A stretch of DNA of 64,000 nucleotides from Streptomyces sp. 7-21 (GTDB lineage: Bacteria; Actinomycetota; Actinomycetes; Streptomycetales; Streptomycetaceae). Of the stretch, positions 30,790 to 39,738 are shown one piece after another. Position 1 is the first letter of the stretch. The number at the start of each line of letters is the position of its first letter. A model generated the notes under the pieces. The model did not search any database. It was not told the DNA's origin and saw only the letters and a program-made list of their open reading frames with translations. The position numbers were made by a program, and so were the translations under genes. The stretch lies in assembly GCF_016741785.1 (NCBI RefSeq), contig NZ_JAERRL010000005.1, positions 330,188 to 394,187 on the forward strand, given 5' to 3'.

Positions 30790-31170
30790 ATGCACAGAAG
30801 CCGCGTCTACGCCGTACTCATCGACACACCAGAAGAAGAAGCGGAGCAGGCGGCGGCCTTCTGGTCAGCGGCGCTCGGCGCCACCGCCCGGCCCGACCCG
30901 GACCACAGCCAGTTCACCGTGCTCCACGGGGCGCTCCCCGGCATCGTCGCCGCCATCCAGTCCGTGAACGACGCGCCGCGCTACCACGTCGACATCGAGT
31001 CCGACGACCCCGAAGCCGAGACCCAGCGGCTGATTGCCCTCGGCGCCACGGAGATCACGCGCTGGCTCGACTGCCGCGTCCTGCGCGCCCCCGGCGGCCA
31101 CCTGCTGTGCGTGCTGCCCGTGCACAGCCCGCCCGAAGTCTTCCAGGCCGAGGCCCGCACCTGGCCCTGA
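30790..31170 (+). CDS. VOC (glyoxalase/bleomycin-resistance fold) protein
   Basis: 126 residues. Shows two beta-alpha-beta-beta-beta modules: SRVYAVLIDTPEEEAEQAAAFW...ALGATARPDPDHSQFTVL and PRYHVDIESDDPEAETQRLIALGATE...LRAPGGHLLCVLPV. The His in YHVDIES and Glu-type positions are possible metal ligands. Many such Streptomyces proteins are annotated as glyoxalase-like with no known substrate. Convergent with the TetR gene. Confidence 0.85.
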   Translation: MHRSRVYAVLIDTPEEEAEQAAAFWSAALGATARPDPDHSQFTVLHGALPGIVAAIQSVNDAPRYHVDIESDDPEAETQRLIALGATEITRWLDCRVLRAPGGHLLCVLPVHSPPEVFQAEARTWP

Positions 31171-31206
31171 CACCGCCGCGCCCGGCCAGCCGGCCGGGCG
31201 GGCCGC

Positions 31207-31923
31207 TCAGACGCCGGGCTGGAACAGCCCCGTCAGCACCCGCCCCAGCAGGCGGTCGAAGAGCCGCTCCGCGGGCTCACCACCCTCACCACCGGCAGCC
31301 GGCTCCGCCAGCGCAGCGGCCACGTGCGGATGCCCGCCCGCCTCAGTCAGCCGCGCCAGGTACTCCTCGTGCGCCCGCTGCCACTGCGGCATGGTCCGGC
31401 CCGCGCGGCGCTGAGCCAGCTCGGTGCGGCTGAGCGACGCGACCACCGTGTTCATCACGCCGACCGCCTCCAGCTTGTCCCGCGCGGACACGGGCACCTC
31501 AGCGACCGCCGCCAGGGCATGCTCCAGGAAGACAGCGGCGCGCGGACCCGCCGGCATACCCGAGGCCGTGGCATCCAGCAGCCACGGGTGACGGTGGTAG
31601 ACGCCGCGGACGCCCCGGCACAGGACCAGCAGGTCATCGAGCCACCGCCCCGTCCCGAGCCCGTCATAGGAGATCTCCCCGTACACGCGGTCGGTCATCA
31701 GCTCGATCAGCTCGTCCCGCGTGGCCACATACCGGTACAGCGAGGCGGGGGCGGAACCAAGCTCCTGGGCGACGGCCCGCATGGTCACGGCGGCCAGGCC
31801 CCGTTCGTCGGCCACCGCCACCCCGGCGCTGGCCAGGCGGTCCCGGTCGAACGCCGGGGCCGGGCCCCGCCCGGAGCGCTCGGGGCGCAGCCAGATACTG
31901 GCCGGAGATCGGTCGGGCACCAT
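31207..31923 (-). CDS. TetR-family transcriptional regulator
   Basis: 238 residues from ATG 31923, behind a perfect AAGGAGG (31926-31932). The N-terminal helix-turn-helix is LASAGVAVADERGLAAVTMR then AVAQELGSAPASLYRYVATR. The rest is a ligand-binding helical domain of the tetracycline-repressor-like C-terminal type. On the same strand TAAGAT at 31953-31958 is a plausible -10. Its target may be itself or the divergent aminopeptidase; ligand unknown. Confidence 0.92.
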   Translation of the reverse strand: MVPDRSPASIWLRPERSGRGPAPAFDRDRLASAGVAVADERGLAAVTMRAVAQELGSAPASLYRYVATRDELIELMTDRVYGEISYDGLGTGRWLDDLLVLCRGVRGVYHRHPWLLDATASGMPAGPRAAVFLEHALAAVAEVPVSARDKLEAVGVMNTVVASLSRTELAQRRAGRTMPQWQRAHEEYLARLTEAGGHPHVAAALAEPAAGGEGGEPAERLFDRLLGRVLTGLFQPGV

Positions 31924-32359
31924 CTCCTCCTTCTGCGAACGACGTACGCGGTATCTTAGCCGGGCGCGCACCGCCCCCACCGCCACGCCCCCAGGGCCGC
32001 CGGCACCCCACCCGCCGCAAAACCCACTGCCCAACCCCGCCCGCCCAGACCGGGTTGCGCGGTGCCGGAGACAAGACACCACCCACTCCCGCCGGGCAGC
32101 CACACCCCTCACCCCCAGCGAAGGAACCTCCCGTGCCGCCCGCCCCACCTGACCGAACCCCCCGTCACCGACAGCGGCGCCGGCCCCCTACGCCCTCACC
32201 CCCGGCCCTGACCGCGCCATCTGGGCCGCTCACGAAAACAGCGCCGCCGCCCGCCTCACCCGCCCCCGCACCTGACCCCACGACACACCGCGATCGCCCA
32301 CCCCCACCAGCGGGGGAGCGGGACACCAACCCCCCGCCACCGTGCGGCAGCATGGCCCC
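31924..32359. other. 436-bp divergent intergenic region, pyrimidine-rich on the + strand
   Basis: Contains the TetR ribosome site and -10 at its left edge. The remainder is extremely C-rich on the + strand, with no clear promoter, palindrome or gene. The open frames here have no start/ribosome-site support and reflect base composition. Confidence 0.5.
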
Positions 32360-34909
32360 ATGGCAGCACTCACACGCGACGAAGCCGAGGCCCGCGCCCG
32401 ACTCCTCACCGTCCACCGCTACACCATCGACCTCGACCTCACCCGCGGCCCCGACACGTTCGTCTCCACCACCACCATCGACTTCACCACCCGCCACCCC
32501 GGCGACACCTTCGCCGAACTCCGCCCCGCCACCCTCCACCACGCCACCCTCGACGGCCAGCCCCTCGACCCCGCCACCCTCACCGACGGCCGCCTCCCCC
32601 TCACCGGCCTCACCCCCGGCGACCACCGGCTCACCGTCACCGCCGACATGTCCTACTCCCGCACCGGCGAAGGCATGCACCGCTTCACCGACCCCGCCGA
32701 CGGGCTCACCTACCTCTACAGCATGTGCTGCCTCACCGACGCCCCCGCCATCTTCGCCGCCTTCGACCAGCCCGACCTCAAAGCCGTCTTCGACGTCACC
32801 GTCACCGCCCCCGACGACTGGACCGTCCTCGGCAACGGCACCGCCACCCCCGTCCCCGGCCAGCCCGGCCGCTGGCGCTGCGCCACCACCCCGCCCCTGA
32901 GCACCTACGTCATCGCCATCGCCGCCGGCCCCTACCACAGCATCCGCACCGAACACGCCGGCATCCCCTTCGGCCTCCACGTCCGCCGCTCCCTCGCCGA
33001 ACACCTCGACAAGGACGCCGGCGAAATCCTCGCCCTCACCCGCGCCTGCTTCGACCGCTACCACCAGATCTTCGACGAGCCCTACCCGTTCGACTCCTAC
33101 GACCAGGCATTCGTCCCCGAATTCAACGCCGGCGCCATGGAAAACCCCGGCCTGGTCACCCTCCGCGACGACTACATCTACCGCTCCGCCGTCACCGACA
33201 GCCAGCGCGAACAACGCGGCGTCGTCATCGCCCACGAAATGGCCCACATGTGGTTCGGCGACCTCGTCACCCTCCGCTGGTGGGACGACATCTGGCTCAA
33301 CGAGTCCTTCGCCGAATACATGGGCTACCAGGTCCTCGCCGACGCCACCGACTACCAGCCTTGGACCGAATTCGCCGCCACCCGCAAACCCTGGGGCTAC
33401 GACGCCGACCAGCGCCCCTCCACCCACCCCGTCGCCCCCGCCCCCGGCGCCGTCACCGACACCGCCGCCGCCTGGACCAACTTCGACGGCATCTCCTACG
33501 CCAAAGGTGCCTCCGCCCTCCGCCAGCTCGTCACCTGGCTCGGCAACGACACCTTCCTCAAGGGCGTCAACGACCACTTCGCCCGCCACCGCTTCAGCAA
33601 CGCCACCCTCGACGACTTCATCGACGCCATGGCCCGCGCCTCCGGCCGCGACGTCCACGCCTGGGCCCACGCCTGGCTCCGCACCCCCGGACCCGACACC
33701 CTCACCCCCGCCATCGAACAAAGCCCCGCCAACGACACCTGGACCCTCCACCTCACCCACACCAGCCACCCCCACACCCCCCGCCCCCACCGCCTGCGCC
33801 TCGGCTGCTACGACACCCCAGAGACCCCAGAGACCCCAGAAACCCCCGGCACCCACACACCCCAGCCCACCCCCCGCACCCCCCACCACCTCGACCTCCC
33901 CGCCGACACCACCACCACCCACCACACCTTCAACGGCCCCCGCCCCAGCCTCCTCGTCCTCAACGACGGCGACCTCACCTACGCCAAAATCCGCCTCGAC
34001 CCCCACTCCCTCACCACCGCCACCCACACCCTCTCCACCCTCCCCGACCCCCTCACCCGCGCCGTCGTCTGGAACGCCCTCCGCGACATGGTCCGCGACG
34101 GCGAACTCCACCCCACCGCCTACCTGGACACCGCCCGCCGCCACCTCCCCACCGAACCCGTCACCTCCCTCACCGAAGCCGTCCTCACCTTCGCCCGCAC
34201 CGCCATCGCCGACACCTACCTCGGCCCCACCCAGCGCATCACCGCCCTGGCCACCCTCACCGCCCTCGCCCACGACCTGCTCACCAGCCCCGACCCCGCC
34301 CGCCGCCTCGTCGCCACCCGCACCCTCATCGACACCGCCACCACCCCCGACGAAATCCGCTCCTGGTGGCACCACGGCACCGTCCCCGGCGGCCCCGCCC
34401 TCGACCCCGAACTCCGCTGGCGCCTCCTGCACCGCCTCGCCGTACTCGGCGCCACCACCCCCGACGAAATCGACGCCGAAACCGCCCGCGACCCCAGCGC
34501 CACCGGCGCCCAAGGCGCCGCCCGCTGCCGCGCCGCCCTCCCCGACCCCGCCGCCAAACAAGCCGCCTGGGACGCCATGTTCGGCCCCGACGACCGCCTC
34601 TCCAACTACCTGTTCACCGCCACCGCCCAAGGCTTCTGGCACCCCGAACACCACCACCTCACCGCCCCCTACCGCACCCGCTACTTCACCGACGCCCCCG
34701 CCCTCGCCGCCCGCCGCGGCCACGCCCTCGCCCAAGCCGCCACCCGCACCGCCTTCCCCCGCACCCACACCGACCACGACACCCTCCGCCACGGCGAACA
34801 CTGCCTGACCACCACCCTCACCCCCGCCTTCCGCCGCGGCCTCACCGACCAGCTCGACGACCTCCGCCGCGCCCTCCGCGTCCGCGAACGCCACCACACC
34901 GACCACTGA
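32360..34909 (+). CDS. pepN: aminopeptidase N (M1 metallopeptidase)
   Basis: 849 residues from ATG 32360 (GTG 32342 also open). Substrate motif FNAGAMENPGLV and the zinc site HEMAHMWFGD (His292, His296) with the third ligand Glu in NESFAEYMGY are intact, with the catalytic Tyr in GISYAKGAS. The C-terminal ERAP1-like helical domain is present, so length is normal. Cytoplasmic removal of N-terminal residues from peptides. Between the catalytic and C-terminal domains a 9-bp repeat encodes PETPETPETPG (33815-33847). Third codon positions are almost all C. Confidence 0.96.
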   Translation: MAALTRDEAEARARLLTVHRYTIDLDLTRGPDTFVSTTTIDFTTRHPGDTFAELRPATLHHATLDGQPLDPATLTDGRLPLTGLTPGDHRLTVTADMSYSRTGEGMHRFTDPADGLTYLYSMCCLTDAPAIFAAFDQPDLKAVFDVTVTAPDDWTVLGNGTATPVPGQPGRWRCATTPPLSTYVIAIAAGPYHSIRTEHAGIPFGLHVRRSLAEHLDKDAGEILALTRACFDRYHQIFDEPYPFDSYDQAFVPEFNAGAMENPGLVTLRDDYIYRSAVTDSQREQRGVVIAHEMAHMWFGDLVTLRWWDDIWLNESFAEYMGYQVLADATDYQPWTEFAATRKPWGYDADQRPSTHPVAPAPGAVTDTAAAWTNFDGISYAKGASALRQLVTWLGNDTFLKGVNDHFARHRFSNATLDDFIDAMARASGRDVHAWAHAWLRTPGPDTLTPAIEQSPANDTWTLHLTHTSHPHTPRPHRLRLGCYDTPETPETPETPGTHTPQPTPRTPHHLDLPADTTTTHHTFNGPRPSLLVLNDGDLTYAKIRLDPHSLTTATHTLSTLPDPLTRAVVWNALRDMVRDGELHPTAYLDTARRHLPTEPVTSLTEAVLTFARTAIADTYLGPTQRITALATLTALAHDLLTSPDPARRLVATRTLIDTATTPDEIRSWWHHGTVPGGPALDPELRWRLLHRLAVLGATTPDEIDAETARDPSATGAQGAARCRAALPDPAAKQAAWDAMFGPDDRLSNYLFTATAQGFWHPEHHHLTAPYRTRYFTDAPALAARRGHALAQAATRTAFPRTHTDHDTLRHGEHCLTTTLTPAFRRGLTDQLDDLRRALRVRERHHTDH

Positions 34910-34923
34910 CACCCACCACACCC

Positions 34924-34965
34924 AAAAAAAAAAAGGGGCGGCGCGCCACCACCACGCGCCGCCCC
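34924..34965 (-). terminator. hairpin plus 11-nt A/T tract, oriented as a minus-strand intrinsic terminator
   Basis: Eleven A residues (34924-34934) directly precede an 11-bp perfect stem, GGGGCGGCGCG / CGCGCCGCCCC (34935-34945, 34955-34965), with a 9-nt loop. Read on the minus strand this is stem then U11, a textbook intrinsic terminator. The flanking genes, pepN and the decarboxylase, are both on the + strand, so it would stop antisense transcription into pepN; the hairpin could also act on + strand transcripts without a U-tract. Confidence 0.65.
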
Positions 34966-35108
34966 CAACCACACCCGACCCCCGCCCCGCCACCCCGCTT
35001 CCCTCAATCGAGCGAAGACCCCCCACAACCCACCCAACACCCCACTACTCCGCGTACGTTGGGGCCAACACACCGCAACCGGCCGCCGCCCACACACGGA
35101 GGACGCCC

Positions 35109-36572
35109 ATGCCCGCGCCCCACCCCCTCGCCGGTGGCACCGCGGGGCCCCGCGCCCTGCGGCCACTCCTCGACACCACCCTCACCGCCCTTGCCGACGG
35201 CGCCGCCGACCGCGGCGGCCCCCTCCCCCCAGGCGGCCCCGACGCCGTCACCCGCCGCCTCACCACCGTCCTCCACCCCGCACTGCCCGAACACGGCACC
35301 GACCCCCACACCGCACTCCGCGACCTCATCCACGCCCTCACCCACGGCGCCGCCGACCCCGCCGACCCCCACTGCACCGCCCACCTCCACTGCCCCCCAC
35401 TCGCCATCGCCACCGCCGCCGACCTGGCCGCCAGCGCCCTCAACCCCTCACTCGACTCCTGGGACCAGGCCCCCGCCGCCTCCGCCCTCGAACAACACCT
35501 CACCCGCGAACTCGCCACCCTCGTCCACCCCGACGGCCCCCACCCCGACGCCCTCGTCACCACCGGCGGCACCGAATCCAACCTCCTCGCCGCCCTCCTC
35601 GCCCGCGAACACCACGGCACCCACCTCGCCCTCATCTGCGGCGCCAACGCCCACCACAGCATCCAGCGCGCCGCCTGGCTCCTCGGCCTCCCCGCCCCCC
35701 TCGTCCTGCCCACCCCCCGCGGCGTCCTCGACCCCCACCACGTCCACACCACCCTCACCTGCCTCACCCCCCACACCCCCGCCCTCGTCATCGCCACCGC
35801 CGGCACCACCGACGCCGGCGCCATCGACCCCCTCACCACCCTCGCCGACACCGTCGCCCACCACCGCACCACCCGCCCCACCACCCTCCACGTCGACGCC
35901 GCCTACGGCGGACCACTCCTCCTCAGCCACACCCACCGCCACAAACTCGCCGGCCTCCACCGCGCCGACACCGTCACCCTCGACCTCCACAAACTCGGCT
36001 GGCAGCCCGCCCCCGCCGGCCTCCTCACCACCCCCGACACCACCGCCTTCCGCCCCCTCGCCCACCACGCCGACTACCTCAACGCCCCCGACGACACCGA
36101 CGCCGGCCTCCCCGACCTCCTCGGCCGCTCCCTGCGCACCACCCGCCGCGCCGACATCCTCAAAACCGCCGTCACCCTCCGCGCCCTCGGCCGCACCGGC
36201 CTCGCCGCCCTCATCGACGCCACCTGCTCCACCGCCCAGCGCCTCGCCGACCTCATCGCCGCCGAACCCCGCCTCACCCTCCACGCACCCCCCACCATCA
36301 GCACCGTCCTCTTCCGCCCCACCGGCGCCACCGACGACCAGGTCGCCCGCCTCCGCCGCGACCTCCTCACCAGCGGCCGCGCCGTCCTCGGCCGCGCCCG
36401 CGCCCACCACCCCCGCCACCCCCACCAGCCACCCCCGCTCTGGCTCAAAGCCACCCTCCTCAACCCCCACACCCAGCCAAGCGACCTCACCGCACTGCTC
36501 AAACTCGTCCTCGACCACACCCCCGACACCCCCCGCACCCCCCACACCACCCAGGAACCACCGCCCCGATGA
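35109..36572 (+). CDS. PLP-dependent decarboxylase (DesA / diaminobutyrate decarboxylase type)
   Basis: 487 residues, group II (aspartate-aminotransferase fold). The PLP lysine is in VTLDLHKLGWQP (Lys295), the PLP-pyridine Asp in LHVDAAYGGPLLL (Asp263), and the substrate loop is SLDSWDQAPAAS. TTGGTESNLLALLLARE-type sequence (TTGGTESNLLAALLARE) and SLRTTRRADILKTAVTLRAL agree with DesA lysine decarboxylase and DABA decarboxylase. Product would be a diamine such as cadaverine or putrescine. ATG follows CGGAGGA. Overlaps the monooxygenase gene by 4 bp. Confidence 0.88.
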   Translation: MPAPHPLAGGTAGPRALRPLLDTTLTALADGAADRGGPLPPGGPDAVTRRLTTVLHPALPEHGTDPHTALRDLIHALTHGAADPADPHCTAHLHCPPLAIATAADLAASALNPSLDSWDQAPAASALEQHLTRELATLVHPDGPHPDALVTTGGTESNLLAALLAREHHGTHLALICGANAHHSIQRAAWLLGLPAPLVLPTPRGVLDPHHVHTTLTCLTPHTPALVIATAGTTDAGAIDPLTTLADTVAHHRTTRPTTLHVDAAYGGPLLLSHTHRHKLAGLHRADTVTLDLHKLGWQPAPAGLLTTPDTTAFRPLAHHADYLNAPDDTDAGLPDLLGRSLRTTRRADILKTAVTLRALGRTGLAALIDATCSTAQRLADLIAAEPRLTLHAPPTISTVLFRPTGATDDQVARLRRDLLTSGRAVLGRARAHHPRHPHQPPPLWLKATLLNPHTQPSDLTALLKLVLDHTPDTPRTPHTTQEPPPR

Positions 36573-37996
36573 CCACCCCCGCCACCTCCACCAAGCCCAC
36601 CGACCCCCGCCACCCCCTCGACCTCGCCGGCATCGGCATCGGCCCCGCCAACCTCTCCCTCGCCGCCCTCGCCCACCCCCTCCCCGCCCTCACCACCGCC
36701 TTCTACGACGAACGCCCCGCCTTCCACTGGCACCCCGGACTCCTCATCGACGGCACCACCCTCCAAGTCCCCTTCCTCGCCGACCTCGTCACCCTCGCCG
36801 ACCCCACCAGCCCCTACACCTTCCTCAACTACCTCCGCCACGAACAGCGCCTCTACCCCTTCTACTTCGCCGAACGCTTCCACGCCCCCCGCGCCGAATA
36901 CGACGCCTACTGCCGCTGGGTCAGCCAGCGCCTGCCCACCTGCCACTTCCGCCACCGCGCCACCGCCATCCGCTGGCTCCCCGACCACGCCGTCTACGCC
37001 CTCGACCTCACCCGCCTCACCCCCGACGGCAGCCCTCACAGCACCCACCGCATCCACGCCCGCAACCTCGCCCTCGGCATCGGCACCGCCCCCCACGTCC
37101 CCACCCCGCTCCAGCCCCTCCTCGGCACCGACGACGGCGCCCCCGTCCTCCACAGCGCCGACTACCTCACCCACCGCCCCCGCCTCCTCGCCGCCGACCA
37201 CATCACCGTCATCGGCTCCGGCCAGTCCGGCGCCGAAGTCTTCCTCGACCTCCTCCGCCACCGCCCTCACGGCCGCGAACGCCTCCACTGGCTCACCCGC
37301 AGCCCCGCGTTCGCGCCCATGGAATACAGCAAGCTCGGCCTCGAACACTTCACCCCCGACTACACCCGCTACTTCCACGCCCTCCCCGAACCCACCCGCG
37401 ACCGCCTCCTCACCCGCCAGTGGCAGCTGTACAAGGCCATCGACCACGACACCCTCGCCGCCATCCACGACGAGCTCTACCAGCGCACCCTCAGCGGCAC
37501 CTGGCCCGACGCCCGCCTCACCCCCGGCGTCACCCTCCGCGCCGCCAGCCGCACCGGCCCCACCGGACTCGAACTCCACCTCAGCCACGACGAACAGGGC
37601 CACCGCACCCGCCTCACCACCAGCGCCCTCGTCCTCGCCACCGGCTACCGCGAACGCCCCCTCGACGACCTCCTCGGCCCCCTCGGCACCGCCCTCCACC
37701 GCGACACCGCCGGACGCCCCGTCATCGAAGCCGACTACCGCCTCCGCCTCGACCCCGCCCTCACCGGCGCCATCTACGCCCTCAACGCCGAACGCCACAC
37801 CCACGGCGTCGGCGCCCCCGACCTCGGCCTCGTCGCCCACCGGAGCGCCGTCATCCTCAACTCCCTCACCCAGCGCACCGCCTACCCGCTCCCGGAACGC
37901 ACCGCCTTCACCACCTTCGGGCTGCGCGCCGACGGCACCCGCGAACCGGCCACCGTGCCCCGGCAGCTCAAAAGAGCGGGAAACCGCTCATTCTGA
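36569..37996 (+). CDS. flavin N-hydroxylating monooxygenase (lysine/ornithine/cadaverine type, DesB/IucD-like)
   Basis: 475 residues, ATG overlapping the decarboxylase stop. FAD motif IGIGPANLSLAALA (about 22-35), substrate loop FHWHPGLLIDGTTLQVPFLA, LVTLADPTSPYTFLNYLRH, NADPH motif TVIGSGQSGAEVFLDLL, and the family ATGYRERPLDDLL (ATGY signature) are all intact. The pairing with a decarboxylase suggests N-hydroxylation of the resulting diamine, as in hydroxamate siderophores. The expected acyltransferase and NIS synthetase genes are not adjacent. The C-terminus overlaps a small hairpin. Confidence 0.9.
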   Translation: MTTPATSTKPTDPRHPLDLAGIGIGPANLSLAALAHPLPALTTAFYDERPAFHWHPGLLIDGTTLQVPFLADLVTLADPTSPYTFLNYLRHEQRLYPFYFAERFHAPRAEYDAYCRWVSQRLPTCHFRHRATAIRWLPDHAVYALDLTRLTPDGSPHSTHRIHARNLALGIGTAPHVPTPLQPLLGTDDGAPVLHSADYLTHRPRLLAADHITVIGSGQSGAEVFLDLLRHRPHGRERLHWLTRSPAFAPMEYSKLGLEHFTPDYTRYFHALPEPTRDRLLTRQWQLYKAIDHDTLAAIHDELYQRTLSGTWPDARLTPGVTLRAASRTGPTGLELHLSHDEQGHRTRLTTSALVLATGYRERPLDDLLGPLGTALHRDTAGRPVIEADYRLRLDPALTGAIYALNAERHTHGVGAPDLGLVAHRSAVILNSLTQRTAYPLPERTAFTTFGLRADGTREPATVPRQLKRAGNRSF

Positions 37997-38016
37997 GAAT
38001 TGTGGGTGTCTTTTTA
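37974..38016 (+). terminator. weak terminator-like hairpin at the monooxygenase stop
   Basis: GAGCGG-GAAA-CCGCTC (37974-37989) has a 6-bp stem and GNRA-type loop just before the stop codon, and a TTTTT run occurs at 38011-38015. The distance between stem and U-run is larger than in a normal intrinsic terminator, so termination is uncertain. Confidence 0.3.
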
Positions 38017-38071
38017 AAACATGGACGTCGCGTGGTCACTTCCCGATAGAAGCGTACCCATCGGTAACTCC

Positions 38072-38077
38072 TAGGGT
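38072..38077 (+). promoter_or_regulatory. pyk: candidate -10 box overlapping a possible SD before pyk
   Basis: TAGGGT fits the actinomycete -10 consensus TAGRRT and ends 6 nt before ATG 38084, compatible with a leaderless message. The same bases contain AGGG, which could act as a ribosome site for a longer transcript. No clear -35. Confidence 0.4.
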
Positions 38078-38083
38078 TGACTT

Positions 38084-39517
38084 ATGCGCCGAGCCAAAAT
38101 CGTCTGCACACTTGGGCCTGCCACGGACTCATATGAGCGCATCGCGGCGCTCGTTGAAGCCGGAATGGACGTCGCCCGACTCAACCTGAGCCACGGCGAC
38201 CACCGCGAACACGAACTCCGCCTCCAGCGCGTCCGCCGCGCCGCCACCGAAAAAGGCCGCAGCGTCGGAATTCTCGCGGACCTCCAGGGACCCAAGATCC
38301 GGCTCGGCACCTTCCTCGAAGGCCCCGTACTCCTCGAACCCGGCGACGAATTCACCATCACCACCGAAGACGTCCCCGGCAACCAGCACATCTGCGGCAC
38401 CACCTACAGCGGCCTCGCCGCCGACGTCACCCCCGGCGAACGCGTCCTCATCGACGACGGCCGCGTCGCCCTCCAGGTCACCGCCGTCGACGGCCCCCGC
38501 GTCCACACCCGCGTCACCGAAGGCGGCCTCGTTTCCGACCACAAAGGCATCAACCTCCCCGGCGCCGCCGTCTCCGTCCCCGCCCTCTCCGCCAAAGACG
38601 TCCAGGACCTCCGCTGGGCCCTCCGCGCAGGCGCCGACATCATCGCCCTCTCCTTCGTCCGCAACGGCGACGACATCAAGGACGTCCACCGCGTCATGGC
38701 CGAAGAAGGACGATTCCTCCCCGTCATCGCCAAAATCGAAAAACCCCAAGCAGAACAGAACCTCCAGGACATCATCGACGCCTTCGACGGCATCATGGTC
38801 GCCCGCGGCGACCTCGGCGTCGAAATCCCCCTCGAACGCGTCCCCCTCCTCCAGAAGCGCGCCATCGCCCTCGCCAAACGCAACGCCAAACCCGTCATCG
38901 TCGCCACCCAGATGCTCGACTCGATGATCGAGTCCTCCCGCCCCACCCGCGCCGAAGCCTCCGACGTCGCCAACGCCATCATGGACGGCACCGACGCCGT
39001 CATGCTCTCCGGCGAAACCAGCGTCGGCCGCTACCCCATCGACACGGTGCGCACCATGAGCCGCATCGTCGCCGCCGCCGAAGACGACCTCCTCTCCCAC
39101 GGCCTCACCCCCCTCGCCGACAGCCACAAGCCCCGCACCCAGGGCGGCGCCGTCGCCCGAGCCGCCGCCGAGATCGGCGACTTCCTCCAGGCCACCCTCC
39201 TCGTCGCCTTCACCCAGAGCGGCGACACCGCCCGCCGCCTCGCCCGCTACCGCTCACCCATCCCCGTCATCGCCTTCACCCCCGACCCCGCCACCCACGC
39301 CCAGCTCACCCTCACCTGGGGCGTCGAAACCCACCTCGTCCCCACCGTGCAGACCACCGACGACATGGTCGCGCAGATGGATGAGCAGCTCCTCCGCCTC
39401 GGCCGCTGCCGCCGCGGCGACACCGTCGTCATGACGGCCGGATCGCCGCCCGCCACCCCTGGCACCACCAACCTCGTCCGCGTCCACCACGTCGGCGAGG
39501 ACGACGCCCCCCGCTGA
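38084..39517 (+). CDS. pyk: pyruvate kinase
   Basis: Transfers phosphate from PEP to ADP in the last step of glycolysis. 477 residues. MRRAKIVCTLGPATDSYERI, GMDVARLNLSHGDH, LADLQGPKIRLG and the catalytic loop VIAKIEKPQAEQNLQDII are present, with the Mg site GIMVARGDLGVEIPLERVP. The C-terminal allosteric domain ends normally. The cofactor-selecting residue was not assessed, so K+ dependence is open. A good hairpin terminator follows at 39542-39573. Confidence 0.97.
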   Translation: MRRAKIVCTLGPATDSYERIAALVEAGMDVARLNLSHGDHREHELRLQRVRRAATEKGRSVGILADLQGPKIRLGTFLEGPVLLEPGDEFTITTEDVPGNQHICGTTYSGLAADVTPGERVLIDDGRVALQVTAVDGPRVHTRVTEGGLVSDHKGINLPGAAVSVPALSAKDVQDLRWALRAGADIIALSFVRNGDDIKDVHRVMAEEGRFLPVIAKIEKPQAEQNLQDIIDAFDGIMVARGDLGVEIPLERVPLLQKRAIALAKRNAKPVIVATQMLDSMIESSRPTRAEASDVANAIMDGTDAVMLSGETSVGRYPIDTVRTMSRIVAAAEDDLLSHGLTPLADSHKPRTQGGAVARAAAEIGDFLQATLLVAFTQSGDTARRLARYRSPIPVIAFTPDPATHAQLTLTWGVETHLVPTVQTTDDMVAQMDEQLLRLGRCRRGDTVVMTAGSPPATPGTTNLVRVHHVGEDDAPR

Positions 39518-39541
39518 GCCCACACAGGTGCCACGTCTGAA

Positions 39542-39573
39542 GGGTCCCGCCGCCGCCACCGGCGCCGGGACCC
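39542..39573 (+). terminator. pyk terminator
   Basis: GGGTCCCG (39542-39549) pairs with CGGGACCC (39566-39573) around a GC-rich loop that can extend the stem. It starts about 24 nt after the pyk stop and is followed by CTTGT. Confidence 0.6.
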
Positions 39574-39618
39574 CTTGTCACGTCCACCACCACCGTGATT
39601 GGCTCGTCTCACCCGCAG

Positions 39619-39632
39619 CGAAAGCGCTTACC
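39619..39632 (+). promoter_or_regulatory. LacI-family-like operator upstream of the cupin gene
   Basis: CGAAAGCGCTTACC contains the perfect core AAGCGCTT and is close to the LacI/CcpA-type TGAAAGCGCTTACA pattern. It lies about 110 bp before the cupin start. The regulator is not in the window; assignment is by pattern only. Confidence 0.4.
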
Positions 39633-39738
39633 GAAGACAGCGCGGCGCCCCGGCAACGTCCCACCGGGCACCCGAGGAGACCGCCACGTGACCGCCGGCC
39701 AGCTCCTCACCTGGTAAGGAACAGAAGGACAGCAGCCC

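Noticed and set aside
32165..35026. 953-codon minus frame over pepN, almost all Gly/Val/Glu/Ala
   Set aside because: Shadow of the C-ending codons in pepN; pepN itself has complete catalytic motifs on the + strand.
34966..35108. Iron box controlling the DesA/DesB-like pair
   Set aside because: No TTAGG...CCTAA-type palindrome; only a short GTTGGGGCCAAC repeat at 35058-35069, which is not an iron-regulator site.
36569..37996. Full siderophore cluster
   Set aside because: No acyltransferase, NIS/NRPS synthetase, exporter or ferri-siderophore receptor gene lies on either side.
32725..38049. 1774-codon + frame made of Pro/Arg/His through three genes
   Set aside because: Extreme composition artefact of the C-rich strand; it runs across pepN, the decarboxylase and the monooxygenase in a wrong frame.
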